This document shows, in pieces, positions 28,135 to 36,979 of a stretch of 64,000 bases of DNA. Position 1 is the first letter of the stretch; every line of letters starts with the position of its first letter. The DNA comes from Actinomycetota bacterium. GTDB taxonomy: Bacteria > Actinomycetota > Actinomycetes > Actinomycetales > Dermatophilaceae. A model generated the notes under the pieces. That model had not been told where the DNA came from. It saw only the letters and a program-made list of their open reading frames with translations, and ran no database searches. Location: assembly GCA_020161845.1 (NCBI GenBank), contig JAIUNK010000012.1:47599-111598 (forward strand), read 5' to 3'. The position numbers were made by a program, and so were the translations under genes.

Positions 28135-29442
28135 GTGCGGAATCGAAGGATGACACAACGGGCGGCGGCGATAGCCGCCTGCGCGCTGACCGCCGTCACG
28201 GCGCTCAGCGCGTGTGGCTCTAGCGGGCCCGACAATCAGCTCACCTGGTTCATCAACCCCGACGGCGGTGGCGCCGACCCGAAGGGTGGTGGGCAGGCCC
28301 AGTTGGCGGCGCAATGCACGGCCGCGAGCAACGGGGACTATGCGATCAAGGTCGAGATCCTGCCCAACAGCGCCAGCGACCAACGCCAGCAGGTTCTTCG
28401 GCGGTTGGCTGCCGCTGACTCCTCGATGGACCTGATGAGCCTTGACCCGGTCTTCGTCGCGGAGTTCGCCGAGCCGGGCTATTTGGCCCCGGTGCCGGCG
28501 CAATACGAGCAGACCTTCGTCGCGGACGCCGTCAACCCGATCGTGGAGTCCTCGCGCTGGAAGGACAAGCTGGTCGGGGCGCCGATGTGGGCGAACACGC
28601 AGTTGCTGTGGTATCGCAAGTCGGTGGCCCAGGCGGCCGGTCTCGACATGACCAAGCCCGTCACCTGGGACCAGATCATCGCGGCCGCGCAGTCCCAGAA
28701 GAAGCTCATCGGGGTGCAGGCCCGGCTCTACGAGGGCTACATGGTGTGGATCAACGCCCTCATCGAGGGGGCCGGCGGGCATGTGATCACCGCCAACCCG
28801 GACAACGCCAAGACGATGGAACTCGGGCTGAGCAGCGAGGCCGGGCGCCAGGCGGCGACCGTGATCAAGAAGGTGGCGGACACCGGGGTCGGCGGGCCGG
28901 CCGTGGGGTCGACGAACGAGACGACCTCGCTGGACTTCTTCCTCGCCGAGGACACCTCGGGATTCATGCTGAACTGGCCGTATGTCTGGGCCGCCACCGC
29001 GAAGGCCAACCCCGGGATGGTCTCGGACATCGGCTACACCCGCTATCCGCAGACCGTGGCCGGCGAGGATTCCAAGCCGCCGCTCGGCGGGATCGTGCTC
29101 GGCGTCAACGCCGCGAGCACCAAGAAGGACAAGGCCTGGAAGGCGCTGCAGTGCCTGACCAGCGCGGAATCGCAGAAGACGTACATGCTCGGCACCGGCA
29201 ACCCGGCCGCCCGCAAGAGCGTGTACGACGACGCGAAGGTCAAGGAGATGTTCCCGATGGCGGACCTGATCCGCACCTCGCTCGATGACGGCGCCCCCCG
29301 GCCGCTGACGCAGTACTACGGCGACGTCTCGACGGCGATCCAGAAGACCTATAGCCCGCCGAACAGCGTCGACCCCGGTTCGACGGGGCGTGCGGCCGAG
29401 GAACTCATCAAGGCCGTCCTGAAGGGAGAGGCGCTGCTATGA
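28135..29442 (+). CDS. Sugar ABC transporter substrate-binding lipoprotein, LpqY-like
   Basis: 435 residues. The GTG at 28135 gives five bases after AAAGGAG; GTG 28132 and ATG 28150 are alternatives. A lipoprotein signal peptide ends in the lipobox LSAC. The mature part is a family-1 solute-binding protein. The stretch around LRRLAAADSSMDLMSLDPVF resembles mycobacterial LpqY, the trehalose-binding protein. It heads the operon with two permeases and an ATPase. Trehalose or a related alpha-glucoside is the inferred ligand. Confidence 0.88.
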   Translation: MRNRRMTQRAAAIAACALTAVTALSACGSSGPDNQLTWFINPDGGGADPKGGGQAQLAAQCTAASNGDYAIKVEILPNSASDQRQQVLRRLAAADSSMDLMSLDPVFVAEFAEPGYLAPVPAQYEQTFVADAVNPIVESSRWKDKLVGAPMWANTQLLWYRKSVAQAAGLDMTKPVTWDQIIAAAQSQKKLIGVQARLYEGYMVWINALIEGAGGHVITANPDNAKTMELGLSSEAGRQAATVIKKVADTGVGGPAVGSTNETTSLDFFLAEDTSGFMLNWPYVWAATAKANPGMVSDIGYTRYPQTVAGEDSKPPLGGIVLGVNAASTKKDKAWKALQCLTSAESQKTYMLGTGNPAARKSVYDDAKVKEMFPMADLIRTSLDDGAPRPLTQYYGDVSTAIQKTYSPPNSVDPGSTGRAAEELIKAVLKGEALL

Positions 29443-30401
29443 GCACTGCAGTGGACAAGACCACGGCCGGTTCTGCCCCGGCGGGTCGTCGCGCCAAGAA
29501 GGCGATGTCGGACCGGGCGCGCGGGGAGCAGGTGCTCGGCTGGAAGCTGGCCGGCCCGGCCTTCGTCATCATGCTCGCCGTCACGGCGTACCCGATCCTG
29601 CAGGCGACGTGGACGTCGTTCTTCAAGTACCGCCTCACCGACCCGGAGAACCGGGAGTTCGTCTTCCTCAACAACTACGTCACGGCGCTGAAGGACGCGG
29701 TGTTCTGGCAGGCGATCTGGGTGACGGTGCTCATCACGATCATCACCGTGGTCGTCGAGCTGGTCTTCGGCTTCATCATCGCGATGGTCATGCACCGGGT
29801 CGTGATCCCCCGCAAGACGCTGCGCACCGTCGTGCTGATCCCCTATTCGATCATCACCGTGGTGTCGGCGTTCTCGTGGTTCTACGGGTTCAGCGTGACC
29901 ACCGGTTATGCCAACCATTGGCTCAACTTCTTCACGTTCGGGGCGTTCCCGGCGGATTACAACTGGTTCGGGGGGTTCTGGCCCTCCATCGCCATCATCT
30001 GCCTGTCGGAGATCTGGAAGACGACCCCGTTCATGTCGCTGCTCCTGCTGTCCGGTCTGGCTCAGGTCGACTCGGTGATGGAGGAGGCCGCCAAGGTGGA
30101 CGGTGCGACCTTCCGGCAGATTCTGTTCCGGGTGATCCTGCCGAACATGAAGCCGGCCATCATGGTCGCCCTGCTGTTCCGCACGCTGGATGCGTTCCGC
30201 ATCTTCGACAACATCTTCATCATGACCGGCGGCGCGAACGGCACCAGCTCGTTCTCGCTGTTGGCTTACAACCAGACGATCAGCAGGGTGGAGGTCGGCA
30301 TGGGCTCTGCCCTGTCGGTGCTGCTCTTCCTGTGCGTCGTCGCGATCGCGTTCCTCTTCATCAAGGGGTTCAAGGTCGATCTCGCCGAGGGAAGGGGCTG
30401 A
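29439..30401 (+). CDS. sugA: Sugar ABC transporter permease, SugA/MalF type
   Basis: 320 residues with six membrane helices after a basic N-terminal tail. The EAA loop that docks to the ATPase is EEAAKVDGATFRQILFRVIL. The segment LLFRTLDAFRIFDNIFIMTG is strikingly like mycobacterial SugA. It starts four bases inside the lipoprotein gene (ATGA overlap). The substrate specificity is inferred, not shown. Confidence 0.9.
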   Translation: MSTAVDKTTAGSAPAGRRAKKAMSDRARGEQVLGWKLAGPAFVIMLAVTAYPILQATWTSFFKYRLTDPENREFVFLNNYVTALKDAVFWQAIWVTVLITIITVVVELVFGFIIAMVMHRVVIPRKTLRTVVLIPYSIITVVSAFSWFYGFSVTTGYANHWLNFFTFGAFPADYNWFGGFWPSIAIICLSEIWKTTPFMSLLLLSGLAQVDSVMEEAAKVDGATFRQILFRVILPNMKPAIMVALLFRTLDAFRIFDNIFIMTGGANGTSSFSLLAYNQTISRVEVGMGSALSVLLFLCVVAIAFLFIKGFKVDLAEGRG

Positions 30402-30405
30402 CCCG

Positions 30406-31269
30406 ATGGACAGCAACGTCTCCAAGAAGACCAAGTGGGGGCTCTTCGCGCTCTCGATCGTGATCATGATCTGGACGTTGGTTCCGCTGCTGTGGACCTT
30501 CGCCCTGTCCTTCAAGAAGTCGGCTGACCTGGCCGACAACAACGCCAATCTCTTCGGGAACTTCTGGCCGAAGAACCCGACCATGGAGAACTACGACCTG
30601 ATCTTCAACGGCGGGGCGAAGGACCTGTTCCTGCCGGCGCTGCGCAACTCGCTCATCGTGTGCCTGGTCGCGACGTTGATCTCCGTGATTCTGGCCATGT
30701 TCTGCGCCTACGCGATCAGCCGATTGGAGTTCAACGGCAAGCGCCTGATCCTGTCGACGGCGCTGGCGGTGTCGTTCTTCCCGGTCATCTCGATGGTCAC
30801 GCCGCTGTATGACCTGTGGCGTCGGATCGGGCTCTTCGACACTATTCCCGGCCTGATCCTGCCCTACCTGTCGCTGACGCTGCCGCTGGCGATCTGGACC
30901 ATGACCGCGTTCTTCCGGCAGATCCCCTGGGAGATGGAGCAGGCCGCACAGGTCGACGGTGCGACCAGCTGGGAAGCCTTCCGCAAGGTGATCGTGCCGC
31001 TGGCGGCGCCGGGCGTGTTCACGACGGCGATCATCACGTTCTTCACGGCGTGGAACGACTTCGTGTTCGCGATCTCGCTGACGTCCTCGGAGCGGGCCCG
31101 CACGGTGCCCGCCGCGCTGGCGTTCTTCACCGGGGCCTCGCAGTTCGAGCAGCCCACCGGGGCGATCATGGCGGCCTCGGTGGTCGTCACGATCCCCGTC
31201 GTGATCCTCGTGCTGCTGTTCCAGCAGCGCATCGTCGCCGGCCTCACCTCGGGTGCGGTCAAGGGCTAA
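30406..31269 (+). CDS. sugB: Sugar ABC transporter permease, SugB/MalG type
   Basis: 287 residues, six membrane helices, EAA loop EQAAQVDGATSWEAFRKVIV. The end FFTGASQFEQPTGAIMAASV and the QQRIVAGLTSGAVKG tail are typical of the MalG/SugB group. It follows sugA by four bases. Confidence 0.9.
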   Translation: MDSNVSKKTKWGLFALSIVIMIWTLVPLLWTFALSFKKSADLADNNANLFGNFWPKNPTMENYDLIFNGGAKDLFLPALRNSLIVCLVATLISVILAMFCAYAISRLEFNGKRLILSTALAVSFFPVISMVTPLYDLWRRIGLFDTIPGLILPYLSLTLPLAIWTMTAFFRQIPWEMEQAAQVDGATSWEAFRKVIVPLAAPGVFTTAIITFFTAWNDFVFAISLTSSERARTVPAALAFFTGASQFEQPTGAIMAASVVVTIPVVILVLLFQQRIVAGLTSGAVKG

Positions 31270-31315
31270 GAATTCCACGACGCTCTCGGCATACAGACCT
31301 AGGAGAATTCGAACC

Positions 31316-32587
31316 ATGTCGTCAATCGATCTGAAGAACATCGTCAAGAAATACGGTGACGGCTTCCCGGCCGTGAACGACGTCAGCCTGGACATCAAGG
31401 ACGGCGAGTTCATGATCCTCGTCGGCCCCTCCGGCTGCGGAAAGTCGACCCTGCTGCGCATGATCGTCGGTCTGGAGGACATCACCTCCGGCGACCTGGT
31501 CATCAACGGCAAGCGGGTCAACGACCTCGCCCCGCGGGATCGCAACCTGGCCATGGTGTTCCAGAACTACGCGCTCTACCCGCACCTGACCGTCTTCGAG
31601 AACATCGCCTTCCCGCTGCGCCTCAACAAGGGCGGCCTCGAGGAGGGCCAGATCCGCGAGAAGGTCAACAAGGCGGCCGCGATGCTTGAGCTCAAGGAAC
31701 ACCTCGAGCGCAAGCCGGGCAACCTCTCCGGCGGTCAGCGCCAGCGGGTGGCGATGGGCCGCGCGATCGTTCGTGACGCGGACGCGTTCCTGTTCGACGA
31801 GCCGCTGTCGAACCTGGATGCCAAGCTGCGCGGTCAGATGCGCACCGAGATCGCCCGGATGCAGCGCACGATGGGCATCACCACGGTCTATGTCACCCAC
31901 GACCAGACCGAGGCCATGACGCTCGGGGACCGGGTCGCGGTGCTCAAGAAGGGGATCCTGCAGCAGTGCGCGAGCCCCCGCGAGCTCTATGAGCAGCCGG
32001 TCAACCTGTTCGTCGCGGGGTTCATCGGGTCTCCGCCGATGAACTTCCTGCCGGCCCGGGTCGAGGGCAACAGGTTGAAGCTGCCGTTCGTCGACGTACC
32101 GCTGGCGGGTGCGTTGGCCGAGAAGGTGCGCGGCAAGGAGTTGGTCATCGTCGGTATTCGTCCCGAGCACTTCAAGGACGCGACCCTCGGCGACGCCCAC
32201 GCCGAGAACGCCGTGCGCTTCAGCGTGCCGGTCGATGTCACCGAATGGCTGGGCAACGAGCAATACGCCTACATCCCCTACGAGGCCGACCCCGGGGTTC
32301 AGGCCAAGCTGGAGGAGCTGGACCGCGAGCTGGACGGTGAGGGGATGCGGACCCAGATGGTCGTCAATCTCGACAGCCGCAGCCGGGTCCGCGAGGGCGA
32401 CGACGCAGAACTGGTCTTCGACCCCGCGTTGATGCACGTCTTCGACCCCGAGTCGGGCGCCTGCCTGACCCGCGACGAGGACAAGGCGCGCCAGATCGCC
32501 GAGGAGAACGAGGCGGACCGCAAGCGCGCGCTGGAGCGGGCCAAGGCCCGCGAGGCGGCGGCGAGCAAGCAGCCGCAGGACGCCTAG
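31316..32587 (+). CDS. sugC: Sugar ABC transporter ATPase, SugC/UgpC/MsmX type
   Basis: 423 residues. The nucleotide-binding domain shows Walker A GPSGCGKST, signature LSGGQRQRVAMGRA, Walker B AFLFDEPLSNLDAKLR and the switch His in VTHDQ. TOBE/regulatory domains follow from about residue 240. A charged Glu/Arg/Ala tail of about 40 residues is extra. The ATG at 31316 follows AGGAGA; 46 bp separate it from sugB. A 14-bp terminator follows. Confidence 0.94.
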   Translation: MSSIDLKNIVKKYGDGFPAVNDVSLDIKDGEFMILVGPSGCGKSTLLRMIVGLEDITSGDLVINGKRVNDLAPRDRNLAMVFQNYALYPHLTVFENIAFPLRLNKGGLEEGQIREKVNKAAAMLELKEHLERKPGNLSGGQRQRVAMGRAIVRDADAFLFDEPLSNLDAKLRGQMRTEIARMQRTMGITTVYVTHDQTEAMTLGDRVAVLKKGILQQCASPRELYEQPVNLFVAGFIGSPPMNFLPARVEGNRLKLPFVDVPLAGALAEKVRGKELVIVGIRPEHFKDATLGDAHAENAVRFSVPVDVTEWLGNEQYAYIPYEADPGVQAKLEELDRELDGEGMRTQMVVNLDSRSRVREGDDAELVFDPALMHVFDPESGACLTRDEDKARQIAEENEADRKRALERAKAREAAASKQPQDA

Positions 32588-32599
32588 TCCGTACGCCGA

Positions 32600-32637
32600 G
32601 ACGGGGCGGCCGGGTCACCACGACCGGCCGCCCCGTC
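32600..32637 (+). terminator. Terminator of the sugar importer operon
   Basis: A 14-bp perfect stem (32600-32613 with 32624-32637) and a 10-base loop, 12 bases after the sugC stop. Confidence 0.75.
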
Positions 32638-32653
32638 GTCATGCCTGGCCGCC

Positions 32654-32659
32654 TACGAT
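32654..32659 (+). promoter_or_regulatory. -10 element of the DUF4245 gene (leaderless)
   Basis: TACGAT, seven bases before the GTG start; no Shine-Dalgarno is seen. Confidence 0.5.
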
Positions 32660-32666
32660 AGGCCGG

Positions 32667-33353
32667 GTGACCAGCACCGACCAGCCCACGGGCGGCTCGC
32701 CCACCCCCGCGGCGTCGACCGCCCGGACCAGCACGCACGGCCGGGGAAACTGGCGCAGCCTGATCATCTCGATGGTGATCATGACGGTCGTGGTGTTCGC
32801 GTTCGTCGCGCTGATGCCGCGCCCGGCGCAGCGGGAGCGGGCCACGGTGGACGTCGCTCGGGTGGCTTCGCAGCTGGCCGTCGAGCGCGGCTGGCCGCTC
32901 GCGACCGTGCGCACGGGGGACGACTGGCACCCCACCTCGGTGGCCCTGACGGCCGACGACAAGGGAGTGCCGACCTGGCAGGTCGGCTATCACCACCGGC
33001 CGGGCGACGACCGGTACGTCGTGCTGGCCCAGACCCGGCCCGGCGATGGGGTGGGCGCCGAGCAGGTCGCCGCGTGGGTGGGTCGGCAGAGCCGCTCCGG
33101 CCGCGAGGAGGGCACCGTCTCTGTGGCCGGGACGACATGGACACGGCGTACGGCGTCGGTCGGCGACACGACACCACGCGCCCACCGGAGCCTGATCGCC
33201 CAGGGCCCGGGCGCGCCCGGTGGACTGGTCACGGTGCTGTCGGGCGAGGTCGACAACGCCGACCTGGAGTGGTTCGCCGCAGCCTTGTCGCTGCAGCCGG
33301 TCTCTGCCGCGACGCCGAGTGCGCCGACCGGTCAGCCCTCGCCCACGTCCTGA
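32667..33353 (+). CDS. DUF4245 family membrane-anchored protein
   Basis: 228 residues: a polar N-terminus, one membrane helix at about 30-50 (LIISMVIMTVVVFAFVALM), and an extracellular domain with WYV-like short strands (GWPLATVRTGDDWHPTS). Function unknown. In actinobacteria this family commonly lies beside exonuclease VII and ispH, as here. The last 22 bases overlap the 3' end of xseB on the other strand. Confidence 0.85.
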   Translation: MTSTDQPTGGSPTPAASTARTSTHGRGNWRSLIISMVIMTVVVFAFVALMPRPAQRERATVDVARVASQLAVERGWPLATVRTGDDWHPTSVALTADDKGVPTWQVGYHHRPGDDRYVVLAQTRPGDGVGAEQVAAWVGRQSRSGREEGTVSVAGTTWTRRTASVGDTTPRAHRSLIAQGPGAPGGLVTVLSGEVDNADLEWFAAALSLQPVSAATPSAPTGQPSPTS

Positions 33354-33640
33354 GGGTTCTCCGCGGCGCCGTTCGTGTCGGGGTGCTCAGCGCCCTCGGC
33401 ATTCTCGCGACGCAGCCGCCGCTCCGCGCCGTCCAGCCACGCGGCGCAGTGGTCGGCGAGCGCCTCGCCGCGCTCCCACAGACGCATGCTCTCCTCCAGC
33501 CCGGACTGACCCCCTTCGAGCCGACCGACGATCCCGACCAGCTCGTCGCGGGCGGCCTCGTAGGGCAGATCCGCGATGTCGGCATTCCGAGCGTCGCCCT
33601 GGGTGTCGGCCGGGGGGACGGGCTGCTTCGCAGGGGTCAC
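33332..33640 (-). CDS. xseB: Exodeoxyribonuclease VII small subunit
   Basis: 102 residues; the small helical subunit that binds XseA. The core is LPYEAARDELVGIVGRLEGGQ-SGLEESMRLWERGEAL, the family signature. The GTG at 33640 is favoured because TAGGGT lies six bases upstream; a GTG at 33646 would add two residues. It is normally the partner gene directly after xseA, but here a toxin-antitoxin pair on the other strand lies between them, so it has its own promoter. Confidence 0.93.
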   Translation of the reverse strand: MTPAKQPVPPADTQGDARNADIADLPYEAARDELVGIVGRLEGGQSGLEESMRLWERGEALADHCAAWLDGAERRLRRENAEGAEHPDTNGAAENPQDVGEG

Positions 33641-33646
33641 GGGCAC

Positions 33647-33652
33647 ACCCTA
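33647..33652 (-). promoter_or_regulatory. -10 element of xseB (leaderless)
   Basis: TAGGGT on the minus strand, six bases before GTG 33640. Confidence 0.45.
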
Positions 33653-33735
33653 CGTGCCGACGCCGACGCCGACGTCGCGTGGAGCCCGCGAGTCGGGGGC
33701 GCTGCGCGGCCCGCAACAATCGCGCCGCAGGCCCG

Positions 33736-33741
33736 TACGAT
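33736..33741 (+). promoter_or_regulatory. -10 element of mntA-hepT (leaderless)
   Basis: TACGAT, six bases before the ATG of mntA. Confidence 0.45.
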
Positions 33742-33747
33742 CGAGGC

Positions 33748-34158
33748 ATGCTGATCGAACCCGCAGCCACCGCGGCTGCCCTGCGCGCCGCCGCAGGGTC
33801 CGGCGCGCTGCGATCAGCTCTCGCAGGACTCGACGTCGAGCTGGTGGTGCTCTTCGGCAGCGCGCTCGATGGTGCTGCGCCGCGGGATGTGGACGTTGCG
33901 GTGGGCTTCCAGCCCGGCGTCAGTGGCGATCCGCTCGCCGTCCTGGACGCGGTCGCCGCCGTGGCTCCGGGGGATCACATCGACCTGCTCGACCTCGACC
34001 GGGCCGGACCGGTGGCGCGGGTCGAGTCCCTGACCAAGGGCGTCGTGCTGCTGGAGACGACGCCGGGTGCCTTCGCTCGCCGCCAGATGTTCGCCATGGG
34101 TGAGTACGTCGAGACCGCGTATCTTCGCGAGGCACTGTTGCGGGATCTGGCGTCGTGA
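33748..34158 (+). CDS. mntA: MntA-type nucleotidyltransferase antitoxin
   Basis: 136 residues of the minimal nucleotidyltransferase fold: G37-S38 and D47-x-D49 form the GSx8DxD active site (most MntA proteins have ten residues in the gap), with a further Asp at DHIDLLDLD. In known HepT-MntA pairs MntA adds AMP units to a Tyr of the HEPN toxin and so silences it. The stop overlaps the hepT start (GTGA). Confidence 0.87.
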   Translation: MLIEPAATAAALRAAAGSGALRSALAGLDVELVVLFGSALDGAAPRDVDVAVGFQPGVSGDPLAVLDAVAAVAPGDHIDLLDLDRAGPVARVESLTKGVVLLETTPGAFARRQMFAMGEYVETAYLREALLRDLAS

Positions 34159-34595
34159 CCGTGAACCGCGCCGTGGTCACCGCTCGCTTGGCCACGATGC
34201 ATGATCTCCTGGGCTACCTGCGATCCCGGGTCGACGTCTCCGATCACGAGCTCAGAGCGGACCTCGAGCGTCGCCTAGCCGTGGAGCGAGCGCTGTGCCA
34301 GCTGGTGGATCAGGCCGTCGACATCAACGCCCATCTGGCCGTGCGCGTCGTGGGTCGCTCGCCACAAACCCAGCGGGAATCGTTCGAGCTGGCCATGCGG
34401 GCCGGCTTCCTGCCCGCGTCCCTGGCGACGGCCCTGGCGCCGTCGGTGGGCCTGCGCAATCTGCTGGTGCACGAATACGCCGAGATCGACCTGGCTCGCG
34501 TCGCCGGCAGCATCGCGGTCGCTGTCCGCGACTATTCCGCCTATGTCGCCGAGGTCAGTCGCGCGCTCGCCCAGGCAGCGACCGACTCCCCGTGA
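34155..34595 (+). CDS. hepT: HepT-type HEPN ribonuclease toxin (DUF86)
   Basis: 146 residues, all helical. The Rx4HxY motif of HepT is perfect: R101-NLLV-H106-E-Y108, where R and H form the RNase site and the Tyr is the modification target. Codon overlap with mntA makes them one coupled operon. The pair lies on the plus strand between xseB and xseA, which are both on the minus strand. Confidence 0.88.
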   Translation: MTVNRAVVTARLATMHDLLGYLRSRVDVSDHELRADLERRLAVERALCQLVDQAVDINAHLAVRVVGRSPQTQRESFELAMRAGFLPASLATALAPSVGLRNLLVHEYAEIDLARVAGSIAVAVRDYSAYVAEVSRALAQAATDSP

Positions 34596-34626
34596 CGGAC
34601 GCCCGTGGGGCGCGAGCCGGCCTCGG

Positions 34627-35877
34627 TCAGCCCACCACCCGGGCGCCGAAGTCGCCGTCGGCCACCCGCACCCGCAGCAGCTCACCGGCCTCGATCTGAT
34701 CGCGCCCCGTGACGAGCCGGCCGTCGGCGTGCTCCACGACCGCGTAGCCGCGCTGCAGCGTGCTGAGCGGCGACAACGCCCGGACCCGGGCGCGCAGGTG
34801 GCCCACCTCGTCCGCCGCGCGCCGCGTGCGAGCCAGCAGGCTGCGGTCCGCGCGGGCCTGCAGCGCCTCCAGATACGCCCGATGCGGCGCCAGCATCGCG
34901 GCGGGGTCGTGCAGCACCGGCCGGGACCGGAGCATCTCCAAGCGCCGGCGCTGCTCGGCGATGCGCCCGGCCACGGCGCGCCCCACCCGCAGCCGGGCCT
35001 CGGTCAGCCCGGCGCGCTCCGCCGCGACGTCCGGGACGATGCGTTTCGCCGCGTCGGTCGGGGTCGAGGCGCGGACATCGGCCACGAAGTCGAGCAGCGG
35101 GGTGTCCACCTCGTGACCGATCGCGCTGACGACCGGCGTACGGGCCGCGGCCACCGCCCGCACCATCGCCTCGTTGCTGAACGGCAGCAGGTCCTCGAAC
35201 GAGCCGCCGCCGCGCGCGATCACGACGACCTCGACGTGGGCCAGCGCATCGAGTTCGGCGAGCGCGGCGGTCACGGCCAGCACCGCGTCGGAGCCCTGCA
35301 CCGGCACCTCGCGGATCTCGAAGCGCACCGCCGGCCAGCGTCGCCGGGCGTTGTCCACGACGTCGCGCTGCGCGGCGCTGCCGCGCCCGCAGATCAGGCC
35401 CACCGTGTGTGGCAAAAACGGCAGCCGCCGCTTGCGGTCCGGGTCGAAGACCCCCTCGCTGGCCAGCACCCGCTTGAGGTGTTCGACGCGGGCGAGCAGC
35501 TCGCCCTCGCCGACGGGGCGGATCTGGCGCCCCTCCAGCTGCAGTGTGCCGCGCTTGGGCCAGTACGTCGGCTTGGCCTGCACCACCACGCGTTGGCCGC
35601 TGCGCAGCGGGATCGGCATGGCGTCGAGGGCGTACGCCGAGATGGTGACCGTCAAGGACATGTCGACGTCGGCGTCGCGCAGGGTCAGGAAGCACAACGT
35701 GCCCGAGCGCCGGGACAGCTCGACGACCTGGCCCTCGACCCACAGCTGGGACATCTTGTCGACGTAGTCGGCGATCTTCATGGACAGCAGGCGAACCGGC
35801 CAGGGTCGCTCCGCCGTCGTCTGCGCCGCCCGCTCGGGCAGCGGCTCGACGGCTTCGGCGGCTTCGGCGGGGGGCAC
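34627..35877 (-). CDS. xseA: Exodeoxyribonuclease VII large subunit
   Basis: 416 residues: N-terminal OB fold (VEGQVVELSRRSGTLCFLTLRD), then the nuclease domain with VGLICGRGSAAQRDV, VIARGGGSFEDLLPFSNE and SAIGHEVDTPLLDFVAD. It degrades single-stranded DNA to oligonucleotides. The GTG at 35877 has TAGCCT six bases upstream. It is divergent from ispH across only 41 bp. Confidence 0.95.
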   Translation of the reverse strand: MPPAEAAEAVEPLPERAAQTTAERPWPVRLLSMKIADYVDKMSQLWVEGQVVELSRRSGTLCFLTLRDADVDMSLTVTISAYALDAMPIPLRSGQRVVVQAKPTYWPKRGTLQLEGRQIRPVGEGELLARVEHLKRVLASEGVFDPDRKRRLPFLPHTVGLICGRGSAAQRDVVDNARRRWPAVRFEIREVPVQGSDAVLAVTAALAELDALAHVEVVVIARGGGSFEDLLPFSNEAMVRAVAAARTPVVSAIGHEVDTPLLDFVADVRASTPTDAAKRIVPDVAAERAGLTEARLRVGRAVAGRIAEQRRRLEMLRSRPVLHDPAAMLAPHRAYLEALQARADRSLLARTRRAADEVGHLRARVRALSPLSTLQRGYAVVEHADGRLVTGRDQIEAGELLRVRVADGDFGARVVG

Positions 35878-35883
35878 TCGCCC

Positions 35884-35912
35884 AGGCTACGGCCAGCGGG
35901 CTTTCGTAGGAT
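35884..35912. promoter_or_regulatory. Divergent xseA/ispH promoter pair
   Basis: Minus strand TAGCCT (35884-35889) for xseA and plus strand TAGGAT (35907-35912) for ispH, each exactly six bases from its GTG start. The -35 region of each promoter must overlie the coding start of the other gene, so the two may compete. Confidence 0.5.
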
Positions 35913-35918
35913 GGACGC

Positions 35919-36920
35919 GTGACCGATACGAAGCGTGTCCTGCTGGCGGCCCCGCGGGGCTATTGCGCCGGCGTCGACCGGGCGGTCGTCACCGTCGAGA
36001 AGGCGCTGGAGCTCTATGGAGCGCCGGTCTATGTCCGCAAGGAGATCGTGCACAACAAGCACGTCGTGCAGACGCTCGCGCGGCGCGGCGCCATCTTCGT
36101 CGAGGAGACCGACGAGGTGCCGGAGGGCGCGACGGTCGTCTTCTCCGCCCACGGCGTCTCCCCGGCGGTGCACGAGGAGGCGCAGGCCCGCTCGCTGACC
36201 ACGATCGACGCGACCTGCCCGCTGGTGACGAAGGTGCACCGGGAGGCGCGCCGGTTCGCGGACGGCGACTACGACATCCTGCTCATCGGGCACGAGGGCC
36301 ACGAGGAGGTGATCGGCACCTCCGGTGAGGCGCCCGAGCACATCACGATCGTGGACGGCCCGGAGCATGTCGACCAGGTAAGCGTGCGCGACCCGGCCAA
36401 GGTCGTCTGGCTCTCCCAGACCACGCTGAGCGTCGATGAGACCATGGAGACCGTCCGGCGGCTGCGGGAGCGCTTCCCCCAGCTGCTCGACCCGCCCAGC
36501 GACGACATCTGTTATGCCACCCAGAACCGGCAGCAGGCCGTCAAGATCATGGCCCAGGACTGCGACCTGATGATCGTGGTCGGCTCGCGCAATTCCTCCA
36601 ACTCGGTGCGCCTCGTCGAAGTGGCCCTCGAACACGGGGCCCGCGCCGGGCATCTGGTGGACGAGGCCGTCGAGCTGCGCGACGAGTGGTTCGCGGGGGT
36701 GGGCACCATCGGGGTCACCTCGGGGGCGTCGGTGCCGGAGATCCTCGTGCGCGAGGTGCTCGCGGACCTGGCCGGGCGCGGCTACGTCGATGTCCAGCCG
36801 GTCGTCGCCGCGCAGGAGTCGGTGCTCTTCGCGCTGCCGAACGAATTGCGCCGCGACCTCAAGGCGCGGGGTGTCTCGCTGGAGATCACGCCTAGTGACA
36901 TCGGTGGGCACCTGCGCTGA
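35919..36920 (+). CDS. ispH: 4-hydroxy-3-methylbut-2-enyl diphosphate reductase
   Basis: 333 residues; last step of the MEP isoprenoid pathway, giving IPP and DMAPP. Cluster ligands lie at C16 ([12 protein letters not shown]), in [11 protein letters not shown] and in [13 protein letters not shown]. The substrate motif is [13 protein letters not shown]. The start is GTG, probably leaderless. It ends in a convergent arrangement with the hydrolase gene. Confidence 0.97.
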   Translation: MTDTKRVLLAAPRGYCAGVDRAVVTVEKALELYGAPVYVRKEIVHNKHVVQTLARRGAIFVEETDEVPEGATVVFSAHGVSPAVHEEAQARSLTTIDATCPLVTKVHREARRFADGDYDILLIGHEGHEEVIGTSGEAPEHITIVDGPEHVDQVSVRDPAKVVWLSQTTLSVDETMETVRRLRERFPQLLDPPSDDICYATQNRQQAVKIMAQDCDLMIVVGSRNSSNSVRLVEVALEHGARAGHLVDEAVELRDEWFAGVGTIGVTSGASVPEILVREVLADLAGRGYVDVQPVVAAQESVLFALPNELRRDLKARGVSLEITPSDIGGHLR

Positions 36921-36930
36921 GAGCGCGGCT

Positions 36931-36969
36931 GGGGAGTACGTCGGGCGCGTGTGGCACCCGACGTACCCC
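36931..36969. terminator. Bidirectional terminator between ispH and the hydrolase
   Basis: GTACGTCGGG (36936-36945) pairs with CCCGACGTAC (36957-36966), flanked by GGGG and CCC that can extend the stem. It fills the 59-bp gap between two convergent genes. Confidence 0.65.
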
Positions 36970-36979
36970 TTCGGCGCCC

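Noticed and set aside
28123-28155. Start of the lipoprotein at 27976
   Set aside because: The upstream in-frame stretch lacks a ribosome site and would bury the signal peptide about 50 residues inside the protein.
27771-28223. 150-codon frame in the sugar-importer leader
   Set aside because: Its product is Arg/Ser-rich, it spans the promoter palindromes, and it runs in another frame over the lipoprotein signal peptide.
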